From the NCBI RefSeq assembly GCF_016097405.1, contig NZ_JAEHGD010000001.1:1086307-1150306 (forward strand): 64,000 nt of DNA, in the 5' to 3' direction. The notes under the pieces are model-generated. The model did no database searches. It saw only the letters and a program-made list of their open reading frames with translations, and was not told where the DNA came from. How positions within the stretch are numbered: position 1 is the stretch's first letter; the number at the start of each line of letters is the position of its first letter. Of the stretch, positions 1 through 9,695 are shown one piece after another. A program made the position numbers and the translations under genes. This stretch comes from a methane-oxidizing endosymbiont of Gigantopelta aegis. Lineage in GTDB: Bacteria > Pseudomonadota > Gammaproteobacteria > Methylococcales > Methylomonadaceae.

Positions 1-616
1 GCTGATAATGCGTAATCATCAAGAACGAACGCTCCTTTGATCGCATAGCATTGATGCCTTCGGCCACAATCTTCAGGGCATCAATATCTAAACCGGAATC
101 AGTTTCATCCAAGATGCACAACTTCGGTTCCAGAATCATCGCCTGTAAAATTTCGTTCCGTTTCTTTTCACCCCCCGAAAAGCCCTCATTGATCGCGCGA
201 TAAAGAAACTTTTCATCCATTTTGAGCAATTTGACCTTGTCCTTCACTAAGGTCAAAAAATCCATCGCATCCACTTCATCTTGGCCACGGTGTTTGCGCA
301 TGGCATTCAGCGCTGCTTTCAGAAAATAAATATTGCTGACCCCCGGAATTTCCACCGGATATTGAAACGCTAAAAAGACACCTTCCCGTGCTCGGATTTC
401 CGGTGCCATTTCCAGCAAGTCTTTACCACAAAACGTGACCTTACCATCTGTGACGGTGTAACCTTCTTTACCCGTCAACACATGTGACAAGGTACTTTTC
501 CCGGCCCCATTCGGCCCCATGATGGCATGCACTTCGCCAGGATTAATCTGTAGATTTAGACCTTTCAAAATCGGCTTTTCGCCGGCATTGGCATGAAGAT
601 TTTCGATGCTGAGCAT
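1..616 (-). CDS. sufC: SufC, Fe-S cluster assembly ATPase (3' end outside window)
   Basis: ATPase of the SufBC(2)D scaffold, which builds Fe-S clusters in the cytoplasm. The frame reads from ATG at 616 and runs off the left edge after about 205 codons of the usual ~250. Walker A GPNGAGKS lies at residues 34-41; the ABC signature FSGGEKKRNE and the Walker B segment LCILDETDSGLD follow. It lies downstream of sufB in the same direction, with about 53 bp between them that hold a perfect inverted repeat. sufD and sufS are expected further left but cannot be seen. Confidence 0.95.
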   Translation of the reverse strand, partial: MLSIENLHANAGEKPILKGLNLQINPGEVHAIMGPNGAGKSTLSHVLTGKEGYTVTDGKVTFCGKDLLEMAPEIRAREGVFLAFQYPVEIPGVSNIYFLKAALNAMRKHRGQDEVDAMDFLTLVKDKVKLLKMDEKFLYRAINEGFSGGEKKRNEILQAMILEPKLCILDETDSGLDIDALKIVAEGINAMRSKERSFLMITHYQ

Positions 617-634
617 TTTTTTTCCTGTTCTTTG

Positions 635-656
635 ATGTAATTCAGTTGAATTACAT
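635..656. promoter_or_regulatory. Perfect inverted repeat between sufB and sufC
   Basis: Two 10-bp arms, ATGTAATTCA and its exact complement, are separated by two bases. The repeat lies in the 53-bp gap between the sufB stop and the sufC start. In the mRNA it would form a short hairpin, possibly an RNA-processing or stability element inside the operon; as DNA it could be an operator. There is no T-run, so it is not a classic terminator. Confidence 0.4.
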
Positions 657-669
657 ATAAATTCAATAA

Positions 670-2121
670 TTAACCAACCGAACCTTCCAGACTGATGCCG
701 AGTAAAGCTTGCGCCTCTACCGCAAACTCCATTGGCAACTCTTTAAAGACTTCTTTACAAAAACCATTCACAATCATCGACACCGCATCTTCGGCCGACA
801 GTCCACGCTGTTGACAAAAGAATAATTGGTCTTCACTGATTTTTGAGGTCGTCGCCTCATGTTCCACTTTAGCCGTAGGCTGTTTGACTTCAACATAAGG
901 AAAAGTATGCGCGCCACAGCGATCACCAACCAACAGGGAATCACACTGCGTATAATTGCGGGCGTTTTTTGCGCTTTTAGCCACCTTAACCAAGCCGCGA
1001 TAGGTATTTTGTGCCTTACCTGCCGAAATACCTTTGGAAATAATGGTGCTTCGCGTATTAGCACCGATATGAATCATCTTGGTTCCGGTATCGGCTTGTT
1101 GATAATTGTTGGTCAAGGCAACCGAATAAAACTCACCGACAGAATTTTCTCCCAGCAATACACAGCTAGGATATTTCCAGGTAATTGCCGAACCGGTTTC
1201 AACCTGGGTCCAGGAAACTTTGGAATTTTTACCACGGCATTCAGCCCGCTTGGTTACGAAATTATAAATACCGCCCTTGCCATCTTTATCCCCAGGATAC
1301 CAGTTCTGTACGGTGGAATATTTAATCTCGGCATTGTCCAGCGCCACCAGTTCCACTACGGCAGCATGTAATTGATTTTCATCCCGCATCGGTGCGGTAC
1401 AGCCTTCCAGATAACTGACATGACTGCCTTCATCGGCAATAATCAGTGTGCGTTCAAATTGTCCGGTATTAGCCGCGTTGATTCGAAAATAAGTGGATAA
1501 CTCCATCGGGCAACGCACACCTTTTGGAATATAAACAAATGAACCATCAGTAAAAACCGCCGCATTCAGCGCGGCAAAAAAATTGTCACCGGCTGGAACG
1601 ACCGTCCCCAAATATTGTTTTACCAGCTCTGGATAGTCTTGCAGGGCCTCTGAGATGGGGCAGAAAATAACACCCGCTTCTTTCAACTTTCCTTTAAAGG
1701 TAGTCGCCACCGAAACGCTGTCAAACACCGCATCGACAGCAATACCGGCCAGCCTCTCCTGTTCATCGAGCGGAATTCCGAGTTTTTTATAGGTTTCCAG
1801 TAATTCAGGATCGACCTCATCCAGGCTTTTCGGACCATCTTCTTTTTTCTTAGGCGCAGAATAATAACTGATGGCCTGATAATCAATCGGCTCAATATTG
1901 AGTTGCGCCCAATTAGGCTCGGTCATTGTCAACCAATGCCGATAAGCTTCCAGCCGATATTCCAACATAAAATCCGGTTCGTTTTTAACTTTTGACAGAC
2001 GCCGGATCACATCCTCATCCAGACCTGGTGGAAATGTATCCACCTCAATATCGGTTACGAAACCAGCTTCATAGTCCTGTTGCCCAATCAGGTCTTCAAT
2101 TTCTTGCGCATTTGATGTCAT
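670..2121 (-). CDS. sufB: SufB, Fe-S cluster scaffold subunit
   Basis: Core scaffold protein of the SUF system; with SufC and SufD it assembles Fe-S clusters that are handed to apo-proteins. The length, 483 aa, is typical. Family landmarks are the [15 protein letters not shown] segment near the middle, a beta-helix core, and the C-terminal part with [12 protein letters not shown] and [10 protein letters not shown]. It starts 15 bp after the stop of the Rrf2 regulator gene and precedes sufC, so the order regulator-sufB-sufC suggests one autoregulated operon. Confidence 0.97.
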   Translation of the reverse strand: MTSNAQEIEDLIGQQDYEAGFVTDIEVDTFPPGLDEDVIRRLSKVKNEPDFMLEYRLEAYRHWLTMTEPNWAQLNIEPIDYQAISYYSAPKKKEDGPKSLDEVDPELLETYKKLGIPLDEQERLAGIAVDAVFDSVSVATTFKGKLKEAGVIFCPISEALQDYPELVKQYLGTVVPAGDNFFAALNAAVFTDGSFVYIPKGVRCPMELSTYFRINAANTGQFERTLIIADEGSHVSYLEGCTAPMRDENQLHAAVVELVALDNAEIKYSTVQNWYPGDKDGKGGIYNFVTKRAECRGKNSKVSWTQVETGSAITWKYPSCVLLGENSVGEFYSVALTNNYQQADTGTKMIHIGANTRSTIISKGISAGKAQNTYRGLVKVAKSAKNARNYTQCDSLLVGDRCGAHTFPYVEVKQPTAKVEHEATTSKISEDQLFFCQQRGLSAEDAVSMIVNGFCKEVFKELPMEFAVEAQALLGISLEGSVG

Positions 2122-2136
2122 GATTAATCTTGCCTG

Positions 2137-2586
2137 CTAGCGATATAAACTGTTAATAGAGATAATATGCTCTTCGGGTTGAGCCGCCGGCAGAATCATA
2201 TCTGCCAAGGTAACCGATTCAAGCGCATTGGAAATACGTTGGTTAATCAGGTTCCAGCGCCCCTGGATATGACAGCCACTGGCCTGATCACAGGTTTTAT
2301 GTGAGCTGCTGCATTCAGTCAATGCGATAGGCCCTTCTAACGCACTAATGACTGCCGCTACGGTAATCTTTTCCGGTGGCCGCGCTAAACGATAGCCCCC
2401 TTTTGCGCCACGCAACGAAAACAACACACTGGCCTTGACCAATCTTTTTAGAATTTTACTGACAGTGGGCAAGGCGATTCCTGTCGTTTCACTGATGTCC
2501 TGCGCCGTATAAACCCTCTGATTATTTTCAGCCATATAACTCAAAATCACCGTGGCATAATCGGTCAACTTACTCAACCGCAACAT
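2137..2586 (-). CDS. Rrf2-family regulator of the SUF operon
   Basis: A 149-aa Rrf2-type transcription factor of the kind found at the head of gammaproteobacterial suf operons. An N-terminal winged helix-turn-helix (about residues 5-65, including the GAKGGYRLARPP wing) is followed by three cysteines, C92, C99 and C105, in the position used by IscR to hold a [2Fe-2S] cluster. This suggests that it senses Fe-S status and represses or activates the operon it heads. A strong ribosome site (AAGGAGG, 4 bp before ATG 2586) supports the start. A perfect palindrome just upstream is a likely binding site. Confidence 0.9.
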   Translation of the reverse strand: MLRLSKLTDYATVILSYMAENNQRVYTAQDISETTGIALPTVSKILKRLVKASVLFSLRGAKGGYRLARPPEKITVAAVISALEGPIALTECSSSHKTCDQASGCHIQGRWNLINQRISNALESVTLADMILPAAQPEEHIISINSLYR

Positions 2587-2602
2587 AATTCCTCCTTAAT
2601 GA

Positions 2603-2617
2603 GGACTATTTTAGTCC
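2603..2617. promoter_or_regulatory. Candidate Rrf2 operator upstream of the suf operon
   Basis: The 15-bp perfect palindrome GGACTATTTTAGTCC lies 17-31 bp upstream of the regulator start codon and just before its Shine-Dalgarno sequence. Position and symmetry suit an autoregulatory site; the AT-rich centre could double as a -10 element on the minus strand. The binding protein is inferred. Confidence 0.45.
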
Positions 2618-2647
2618 CATTTTAATCCCTAGTAAAGCGCTTGGTTA

Positions 2648-3109
2648 TTATTTTCTCATTCCACATCCGTCGTTTCTTGGCTCCTTCAAAGCACTCAAAT
2701 CATCAGGACAACCATAACGCCTGGCGGTAAAGGATAGCAGACAAATCGCTCCGCTTAACATCAAAATGGCAAACACGATACTCAACAGCAAATAAAGATG
2801 AAATACATCTTTTACAATCTGCACATCAATCACTAGATGTCTGGATAAAGCCGTAATAGCAATATAGATCAAAAATTGAACAGGCAAGCGCTGGGTTTTA
2901 AAATAAACGCCAACCATCGCCCCCAACTCGAGATAAATAAATAGCAACAAAATATCTTCCAGCGAAGCATGACCTGATTTGACCATAAACGAATATTCGT
3001 AAACTGCCGACCAGACTATGGTGGAGCCGATACAAAACAGCGCTAAATAATGAAAAAGAGAAATCAGGCGATCGCCAATAACCTGAATCTTTTTATCAAA
3101 ATCCGTCAT
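2648..3109 (-). CDS. PsiE-family inner membrane protein
   Basis: A 153-aa integral membrane protein with four predicted hydrophobic helices (about residues 14-36, 48-66, 75-92 and 103-126). Its pattern matches the phosphate-starvation-inducible PsiE family, including the LEDILLLFIYLELGAMVGVY segment that begins helix two. The role of the family is not established. It lies between the small exported protein gene (upstream) and the suf regulator gene (downstream), in the same direction. Confidence 0.8.
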   Translation of the reverse strand: MTDFDKKIQVIGDRLISLFHYLALFCIGSTIVWSAVYEYSFMVKSGHASLEDILLLFIYLELGAMVGVYFKTQRLPVQFLIYIAITALSRHLVIDVQIVKDVFHLYLLLSIVFAILMLSGAICLLSFTARRYGCPDDLSALKEPRNDGCGMRK

Positions 3110-3115
3110 ATTCAG

Positions 3116-3544
3116 TTACCGCGGCAAAATAGTAAAAACGCCAATGGACGCACCGACATCGACCCCTCGACCTAAACCGGTCAAGGCCAATGAGACTTCG
3201 CCTTTTGTCATCACCACACCTTCAACCGATTTGGTCAACCCGGCATGCGTATCCAGATAAATATAATCACCATATACTTCGCCGATATCCTTAACCTCGG
3301 TGATGACTCCGGTTCCCCGATCGATTTCTGACTTACCAATCGTCAAACCGCCACCCCGGGAAACAATCCTGACCTCGGCCGACTGCCCATTTTCACACTC
3401 CACAACCCCCTGCCCCCGATAATCTTTATAAAAAAAAGACCAGCCTTCCAATTGATACCGGATATGACAAGTTGTAAAGGCAGATGCCGAAAAAGACATC
3501 GATAATAAAACAACCAAAATGACTGTTTGTTGTAGATAACGCAT
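3116..3544 (-). CDS. Small exported protein of unknown function
   Basis: Start chosen at 3544, where AAGGAGAG lies 6 bp upstream; an upstream ATG at 3577 lacks a good site. The 142-aa product begins with a signal peptide (MRYLQQTVILVVLLSMSFSA, cleaved near ASA-FTTC). The mature part is glycine-rich and beta-like, with GGGLTIG and a C-terminal stretch LTGLGRGVDVGASIGVF. This loosely recalls lipid-binding or barrel-like periplasmic domains, but I do not recognise the family. Its stop lies 6 bp before the PsiE-family start, so the two are probably cotranscribed. Confidence 0.65.
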   Translation of the reverse strand: MRYLQQTVILVVLLSMSFSASAFTTCHIRYQLEGWSFFYKDYRGQGVVECENGQSAEVRIVSRGGGLTIGKSEIDRGTGVITEVKDIGEVYGDYIYLDTHAGLTKSVEGVVMTKGEVSLALTGLGRGVDVGASIGVFTILPR

Positions 3545-3696
3545 AAAACTCTCCTTTAAGAATCCATCTGAAACCAAACGAACATCGCCTGAGACATACT
3601 TAATACAACACCATTTTTTTGATGAAAAAAGTCACAACATCTTATACTTCATCAATTTTCATGTTCACACCAATCAATACAGAAAATGGAGCTATA

Positions 3697-5385
3697 TTAA
3701 TGCCGCCGGCCACTGCGCCAGATCGAAAAAAGCAACCAAATCCCACCTAAGGCAGCAAAAATATATCCAAAAAAACCAAACGCAGGCAGCCCCATGATTT
3801 CCGGCCCACCTTTTACCGTCATCATAATCGAAGTCCCTATAATCAACGCGGCAGTTACGATTCCCATAGTCAACCGACTGACCGCACGATCAATCTTATC
3901 GACATGCGAATCCAGACGTTTCACACTGATTTCAACCGGAATCAGACCTTTACGCGTCGCCCTGAGTAAATGATGCATTTCCTTTGGAAAAGCGGCCAAC
4001 ATATCGGCCATACTCAGAATATTGCGCCAGCCTCGTTTTGCGATAGCATCAGGACGATAACGTTCAACCATTAAGCGTTGAATATAAGGTGTAGCGAAAG
4101 CCAGAACCTGAAAATCAGGATCAAGATGGCGACCAAAGCCATCCAGCGTGATATAGGCTTTGATTAACAACGCCAGATCCGGCGGCAATGACAAATTATG
4201 ATCGCGCAAAATCGACATCAAATCCGTCATCATTGTCGGCAAATTCACATCCTTCAAAGCCAAAGAACTGTACTGATCGACAAACGCTTCAATCTCTATC
4301 GAAAGTTGTTGCTCATCGGTTTGAATGACATCCGACCAGTCTTCCAAAATCTGTACGACACGTTCCGGCATCTGATTGACCATACCATAGAGGAAGCTAA
4401 CCACCTGATCGCGGCGATCTTCAGTCAACCGACCGACCATGCCAAAATCCAGAAACGCCAAACGGTTGCCCGACAGATAAATGACATTACCAGGATGCGG
4501 GTCGGCATGAAAAAAGCCATCTTCCATAATCATTTTCAACATCGCCTCGGTTCCACGCTCCGCCAGCAATTTTCGGCTTAACCCCGCCTCATCCAACTGA
4601 TCAATCCGATTACCGGGTACGCCACTTATATACTGTTGGACATTCAACCTTTCACCTGTCCATTCCCAATAAACCTTGGGAATAACGATATGCGGATTAT
4701 CTTTAAGACTTTCGGCAACTCGTTCCGCATTTCGACATTCCGCTGCAAAATCCAGCTCCCGCCGTAAAGACTGCGAAAATTGTCGTACAATTTCCCGCGG
4801 ATGATAACGCTGTAGCTCTGTTTCATCTGACTCAATAATTTCAACCAAACGATTCAACAGCCTCAAGTCAGCCTCAATCACACGCCGAACGCCCGGGCGA
4901 CGGATTTTTAAAATCACCTCCGTACCATCTTTCAAAACTGCACGATGAACCTGTGCCAGCGATGCGGCCGCCAAGGGCGTTTTATCGACATTCAGAAAAA
5001 CGTCATCAATACTTGAGCCAAGATCCTGCTCAAGCTGAGGTAAAAGTTCAGCAAAATCGACAGGCGGCGCATGATCCTGCAATTTACCAAACTCTTCAAT
5101 ATAAGCCGGGGGGAACAAATCAACCCGGGTTGCCATAATCTGGCCCATCTTGATAAACGTCGGCCCCAGCTCTTCCAACACACGACGCAAACGCTGCGGC
5201 GTATCCAGTTTTGCCAGCTCTTCAGCATGTTGCCAATGTAAGGTTTTGCCAACCCGCTCCAGCGCCTGACTCATCCCCAGCATTTGTACCACACTACCAA
5301 AACCATAGCGGATCAATATACCGGCAATTTCTTGTACTCGCCCTAAATCACGCGCCGCATTGATCATTCCCCAAAACATACTCAT
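3697..5385 (-). CDS. ubiB: UbiB, ubiquinone biosynthesis ABC1-type kinase-like protein
   Basis: Atypical kinase/ATPase of the AarF/ABC1/UbiB family needed for ubiquinone biosynthesis at the inner membrane. The 562-aa product shows the KxGQ-type motif (FIKMGQIMATR), the alanine-rich nucleotide loop AAASLAQVH, the invariant lysine in ILKIRRPG, the catalytic segment FHADPHPGN and the metal-binding LDFGMVG. Two C-terminal membrane helices follow. Before the IS insertion it lay 13 bp behind the stop of the 208-aa helical protein gene (start 7736), so the nested IS at 5419-7127 probably separates it from an upstream promoter. ubiE and ubiJ are not adjacent. Confidence 0.95.
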   Translation of the reverse strand: MSMFWGMINAARDLGRVQEIAGILIRYGFGSVVQMLGMSQALERVGKTLHWQHAEELAKLDTPQRLRRVLEELGPTFIKMGQIMATRVDLFPPAYIEEFGKLQDHAPPVDFAELLPQLEQDLGSSIDDVFLNVDKTPLAAASLAQVHRAVLKDGTEVILKIRRPGVRRVIEADLRLLNRLVEIIESDETELQRYHPREIVRQFSQSLRRELDFAAECRNAERVAESLKDNPHIVIPKVYWEWTGERLNVQQYISGVPGNRIDQLDEAGLSRKLLAERGTEAMLKMIMEDGFFHADPHPGNVIYLSGNRLAFLDFGMVGRLTEDRRDQVVSFLYGMVNQMPERVVQILEDWSDVIQTDEQQLSIEIEAFVDQYSSLALKDVNLPTMMTDLMSILRDHNLSLPPDLALLIKAYITLDGFGRHLDPDFQVLAFATPYIQRLMVERYRPDAIAKRGWRNILSMADMLAAFPKEMHHLLRATRKGLIPVEISVKRLDSHVDKIDRAVSRLTMGIVTAALIIGTSIMMTVKGGPEIMGLPAFGFFGYIFAALGGIWLLFSIWRSGRRH

Positions 5386-5505
5386 CCCGGTAAGCCAATC
5401 ACTTGTGTCGCGACTCTAGGGGCTGTTGCCGTTTTGAAAATCCCCCTTGAAATTCAATAACTCCGCCACATAGATTGTTTATTTTGACTCAAAAACAAGC
5501 AAACT

Positions 5506-6096
5506 ATGCCCCGACAAATGCTTACGGATGAACTTTGGGAGAAACTGAAGATAATTATGTTGAAAATGGGAATTTATGACAAACCTTGTCTTCGAAAAAC
5601 AGTCGAAGGTATTTTTTATCGCTTGCGAGTAGGTTGTCCCTGGAGAGATTTACCCACGGCTTTTGGTAATTGGAATGCGGTATATAAACGATTCAATGAC
5701 TGGTCTCGTAAAGAAAAACTGATGGGTATTTTTAACGCCTTGGTTGTTGATCCAGACCTGGAATGGGAATTTATTGATGGGAGTATTGTGAAAGCACATC
5801 AGCATAGTAGTGGTGCGGCCTGTGAACAAGAAACAGCGATAGGGAAATCTGTCGCCGGGAACACCAGTAAAATTCATATGGCCGTTGATGCCTGTGGTCT
5901 TCCTATTCATTTCTCAGTGACAGGCGGCGAAGTTCATGACTGTAAAGAAGCACCGAAATTAGTTGCAGAGCTCCCAAAAGGTGACTATATAGTTGCTGAC
6001 AGAGGCTATGACAGTGAAGCATTACGTCTTCAAATTAAAGACAAAGGGGCTGTTCCTGTTATCCCAAGAAAAAAAGAATTCAACTCGGGGAAATGA
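5506..6096 (+). pseudogene. IS5-family transposase, copy 1 (frameshifted and interrupted)
   Basis: The 5' two-thirds of the transposase: the N-terminal DUF4096-like domain (LWEKLKIIMLKMG, GCPWRDLP) and the first catalytic Asp in FIDGSIVKAHQHS and second Asp in VADRGYDSEALR. An extra A (A7 rather than A6) at about 6068 shifts the frame to an early stop. The sequence encoding the catalytic Glu (HLVENVFARL) is present in another frame, and copy 2 sits directly after it. Confidence 0.85.
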
Positions 6097-6158
6097 TGAA
6101 ATGGATTGGTGTCTCTACAAATATCGCCATCTCGTTGAAAATGTGTTTGCAAGACTTA

Positions 6159-7012
6159 GGGGCTGTTGCCGTTTTGAAAATCCCCCTTGAAATTCAATAA
6201 CTCCGCCACATAGATTGTTTATTTTGACTCAAAAACAAGCAAACTATGCCCCGACAAATGCTTACGGATGAACTTTGGGAGAAACTGAAGATAATTATGT
6301 TGAAAATGGGAATTTATGACAAACCTTGTCTTCGAAAAACAGTCGAAGGTATTTTTTTATCGCTTGCGAGTAGGTTGTCCCTGGAGAGATTTACCCACGG
6401 CTTTTGGTAATTGGAATGCGGTATATAAACGATTCAATGACTGGTCTCGTAAAGAAAAAACTGATGGGTATTTTTAACGCCTTGGTTGTTGATCCAGACC
6501 TGGAATGGGAATTTATTGATGGGAGTATTGTGAAAGCACATCAGCATAGTAGTGGTGCGGCCTGTGAACAAGAAACAGCGATAGGGAAATCTGTCGCCGG
6601 GAACACCAGTAAAATTCATATGGCCGTTGATGCCTGTGGTCTTCCTATTCATTTCTCAGTGACAGGCGGCGAAGTTCATGACTGTAAAGAAGCACCGAAA
6701 TTAGTTGCAGAGCTCCCAAAAGGTGACTATATAGTTGCTGACAGAGGCTATGACAGTGAAGCATTACGTCTTCAAATTAAAGACAAAGGGGCTGTTCCTG
6801 TTATCCCAAGAAAAAAGAATTCAACTCGGGGAAATGATGAAATGGATTGGTGTCTCTACAAATATCGCCATCTCGTTGAAAATGTGTTTGCAAGACTTAA
6901 GCATTTCAGAGCGATCGCCACGCGATATGACAAACTCAAACGAAATTTTGAAGGCTCTATCGCTCTGGCTTGCGCCTTTTTATGGTTACCTATGTGAAAT
7001 GGCAACAGCCCC
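6159..7012 (+). mobile_element. IS5-type element, copy 2 (nested in copy 1)
   Basis: A full-length 854-bp copy inserted in the 3' part of copy 1 in the same orientation, with TA duplicated at 6157-6158 and 7013-7014. Its transposase gene has a longer T-run near 6350 (seven T against six in copy 1) and a longer A-run near 6455, so the frame breaks twice. The part from 6404 onward is open to WLPM and the stop at about 6997. As it stands it should not make a full transposase. Confidence 0.9.
6404..6997 (+). pseudogene. IS5-family transposase, copy 2 (5' frameshifts)
   Basis: The open segment covers the catalytic core with all three acidic residues in one frame: IDGSIVKAHQ, VADRGYDSEALR and HLVENVFARLKHF, ending SIALACAFLWLPM. 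The N-terminal ~60 residues lie in other frames because of homopolymer length changes near 6350 and 6455. Related copies at 33.5 kb, 49.5 kb and 61.6 kb show that the break is specific to this copy. Confidence 0.8.
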
Positions 7013-7992
7013 TAAGCATTTCAGAGCGATCGCCACGCGATATGACAAACTCAAACGAAATTTTGAAGGCTCTATCGCTCTGGCTTGCGCCTTTTTATGG
7101 TTACCTATGTGAAATGGCAACAGCCCCTAATGATTCGGCAATACCGGCCAGAATACCGCTCCCTATTTTTGCCAATTTTGCCGCCGTATCGCTTGCCGCC
7201 TCCAATAACAGCTTGCCACTGTTATCCTTCACTTCCAACAAGGCATCAACCAGCTTCTGCACCCGATCGCCAACCGCCGTTCCGCTATTGCGAGCATGTT
7301 CAACAAAATTATTTACAATATTCTGCACCAATTCACTGCTTTCTTTCCCCGCCTCGGTCAAGGTATCTAAAAACAAATCTTCCAACGCCTTCAAATCCTC
7401 AATCGTGCGCTTAATATCCTGCTCAGAAAAGGCCTTCACAGTTGAAGCCGCCTCCTCCACTGCTAGCTTCGTTGCTTCGGCCGTGCTCACCAACGCATCA
7501 TCCAATGCCTCGGCTGCTTCCTCAAAACTACGCTTAGCCACATCTTCTGTGGCATCCAAGCCCTGCGTCATACCTTTGCTAATTGCCTCAACAACGGCTT
7601 TGATATTCGCCTCATCCAGCTCATGCTCAGTCAACGCCTTCAAGGTAATATCCCGAACTTTCTGATAAACATCTTCCCCTGAACTAACGGCTTCACGAAT
7701 ATCCTTCTCAATTTGCGCTACATTTTGCTGTGTCATCTTGTTTTCTCCTGTAAAAAAACTACGCCCAGTATAACGTGAGCGCACTCAAAAAACCTATTCA
7801 GTCAACGCCTTCTAACGGCACTCTCAATCGTCTGATTCAACATAAATACCGTACCAGCCTTTGAGATATTGATGCATTTTTTTCAGAATCAAGAGATCTT
7901 TGACAATCTTTATATGCTTTCCCCATAAAACGTACTAATTTCTAACAAAACGCATTGATACCCTTTTCTCTGACCCATTTAAATATTGTTAT

Positions 7993-8020
7993 TTAACACC
8001 CTTGTCAGTTATGCGATAAT
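7993..8020 (+). promoter_or_regulatory. Candidate promoter for purEK-hemJ
   Basis: TTAACA and GATAAT are separated by 16 bp, with TG one base before the -10, about 80 bp upstream of purE. The rest of 7785-8098 (about 310 bp, AT-rich) shows no gene. No purine (PurR) operator was recognised. Confidence 0.35.
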
Positions 8021-8098
8021 TAGCGGTTTTTCAATATTTTGCTTGGCATTTTTTGAAATGCTTGAGACTTAAAGCTTGGCCTTGACTGGAGAATTTGC

Positions 8099-8596
8099 AT
8101 GACGGCACTGATTGGCATCATTATGGGATCGAAATCTGATTGGGAGACCATGCAACATGCGGCGCAAACGCTGGAACAATTAAACATACCACACACAGTG
8201 GAAGTGGTGTCTGCACATCGCACACCGGATAAACTGTTTGAGTATGCAGAGAATGCCGAATCACAGGGACTCGAGGTCATTATTGCAGGCGCAGGCGGAG
8301 CCGCGCATTTGCCCGGTATGACGGCAGCAAAAACGGTGTTACCGGTTTTAGGCGTGCCGGTTCAATCGAAAGCATTAAATGGCATGGACTCTTTGCTCTC
8401 CATCGTGCAGATGCCAGCAGGTATCCCTGTCGGCACCCTAGCCATCGGCCGCGCTGGCGCCATCAATGCCGCTCTGATGGCCGCTGCTATCGTGGGTAAT
8501 AAATATCCTGAATACCGCTCGGCGCTGAAAGCATTCCGGCAAAATCAGACAGAAACGGTACTAGCCAACCCTGACCCAAGCGGAGAACAAATATGA
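8099..8596 (+). CDS. purE: PurE, N5-carboxyaminoimidazole ribonucleotide mutase
   Basis: Moves the carboxylate of N5-CAIR to give CAIR in purine synthesis. The 165-aa protein has the class I pattern: [13 protein letters not shown] near the N-terminus, the [13 protein letters not shown] loop with the catalytic His, and the [13 protein letters not shown] nucleotide-binding loop. It overlaps purK by 4 bp (ATGA), the usual coupling of the two consecutive enzymes. Confidence 0.97.
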   Translation: MTALIGIIMGSKSDWETMQHAAQTLEQLNIPHTVEVVSAHRTPDKLFEYAENAESQGLEVIIAGAGGAAHLPGMTAAKTVLPVLGVPVQSKALNGMDSLLSIVQMPAGIPVGTLAIGRAGAINAALMAAAIVGNKYPEYRSALKAFRQNQTETVLANPDPSGEQI

Positions 8597-9687
8597 CTGT
8601 CGGTATTTTAGGCGGTGGTCAGTTAGCGCGTATGATTGCACTGGCCGGCATTCCTCTAGGACAGGAATTTATTGTCCTAGATCCTAGCGCCGAAGCAGGC
8701 GCAGTAAGACTTTCCCGTTTACTGCAAGGCGCTTATGACGACCCAGCCCTGCTTGAAAAAATGGCACAGCAAGCCTCTATTGTCACCTATGAATTTGAAA
8801 ATGTACCAGCAAGCGCGGCGGAATATTTAACCGCACACACGACCATTTACCCGCCCGCCAAAGCCTTACAAACCGCACAAGATAGACTGGTTGAAAAACA
8901 ACATTTTCAATCACTAGGCATTCAGACCGCACCGTTTGCCGCCGTGGACAATCTAAACGACCTGACGCAGGCAATGTCATCGATCGGCTACCCTGCCATC
9001 CTAAAAAGCCGGCGTATGGGCTACGATGGCAAAGGTCAGGTTGTCATTCAATCCGCCGGGGAATTGGCAGATGCCTGGCAGGCGATGCAGGATGCACCAT
9101 CTATAGTCGAAGGCTTTATCCCCTTTCAACGTGAAGTGTCGATTATTGCAGTTCGCCGCGCCAATGGCGACACTGTCTTTTATCCGTTATCAGAAAACAC
9201 CCACAAGGGTGGCATTTTACGGGTTGCCCACTGTCAAGCCGACGACCCACAGCAAATAGCCGCCGAAAATTATGTCTCGAAACTAATGGAATCCTTAGAT
9301 TATGTCGGCACGATAGCACTAGAATTATTTGATGTGAATGGCCAGCTGATTGCCAATGAATTTGCACCCAGGGTACATAATTCAGGCCACTGGACAATCG
9401 AAGGCAGCGAAACCAGCCAGTTTGAAAATCATTTGCGTGCGATTCTCGATTTACCGTTAGGATCAACCCAGTCTGTCGGTTACAGCGCCATGGTCAATTT
9501 TATTGGCGATGTGCCGCCCGAAGCTTCTGTTTTGGCGATTCCACATGCGCATCTGCATCTGTACGACAAATTACCGCGCAAAGGCCGCAAAGTCGCGCAT
9601 GCCACCATTCGCTGTGATGATGAACGGCAATTTAATGACTCCCTGAACGCATTACACGCGCTGGCCACACAATTCGACGATTCTTAA
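8593..9687 (+). CDS. purK: PurK, N5-carboxyaminoimidazole ribonucleotide synthase
   Basis: ATP-grasp enzyme that makes N5-CAIR from AIR, bicarbonate and ATP, the substrate for PurE. The 364-aa protein starts with the [16 protein letters not shown] nucleotide fold and has the ATP-grasp segments [28 protein letters not shown] and [13 protein letters not shown]. It is translationally coupled to purE and followed after 8 bp by hemJ. Confidence 0.97.
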   Translation: MTVGILGGGQLARMIALAGIPLGQEFIVLDPSAEAGAVRLSRLLQGAYDDPALLEKMAQQASIVTYEFENVPASAAEYLTAHTTIYPPAKALQTAQDRLVEKQHFQSLGIQTAPFAAVDNLNDLTQAMSSIGYPAILKSRRMGYDGKGQVVIQSAGELADAWQAMQDAPSIVEGFIPFQREVSIIAVRRANGDTVFYPLSENTHKGGILRVAHCQADDPQQIAAENYVSKLMESLDYVGTIALELFDVNGQLIANEFAPRVHNSGHWTIEGSETSQFENHLRAILDLPLGSTQSVGYSAMVNFIGDVPPEASVLAIPHAHLHLYDKLPRKGRKVAHATIRCDDERQFNDSLNALHALATQFDDS

Positions 9688-9695
9688 AGCCTACG

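Larger units (their letters stand above)
5419..7127 (+). mobile_element. IS5-type element, copy 1 (interrupted by copy 2)
   Basis: Terminal inverted repeats start GGGGCTGTTGCC and are flanked by a duplicated TA (5417-5418 and 7128-7129). Without the 856 bp of inserted copy 2 plus TA, the element is 853 bp. Its transposase reading frame begins with MPRQMLTDELWEKL at 5506 and breaks in an A-run (seven A) near 6068, then again where copy 2 is inserted at 6158. The product is a DDE transposase of the IS5 superfamily; the 2-bp TA duplication suggests the IS427-like group. Confidence 0.9.
5399..7736 (-). pseudogene. Alpha-helical protein gene split near its 3' end by IS
   Basis: Codons 1-202 run from ATG 7736 (after CAGGAGAAAA) to 7128; the last codons, giving LESRHK and TGA, lie at 5399-5418 beyond the IS. 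Rejoining at the duplicated TA restores one 208-aa frame. The protein is almost wholly amphipathic helix, rich in Ala, Glu and Lys, with repeats around DIREAV, LKAL, AVEEAA and ALLEVK. It resembles phasin-like or DUF6781-type proteins; this assignment is tentative. In the current state translation runs into the IS and ends GAVAISHR, so only six C-terminal residues change and the product may still work. ubiB follows 13 bp after the original stop. Confidence 0.8.

Noticed and set aside
5650-5910. An 86-codon reverse ORF (MNRKTTGINGHMNFTGV...) present in every IS5-type copy
   Set aside because: It is antisense to the catalytic core of the transposase and is conserved only because the DNA is; no ribosome site.
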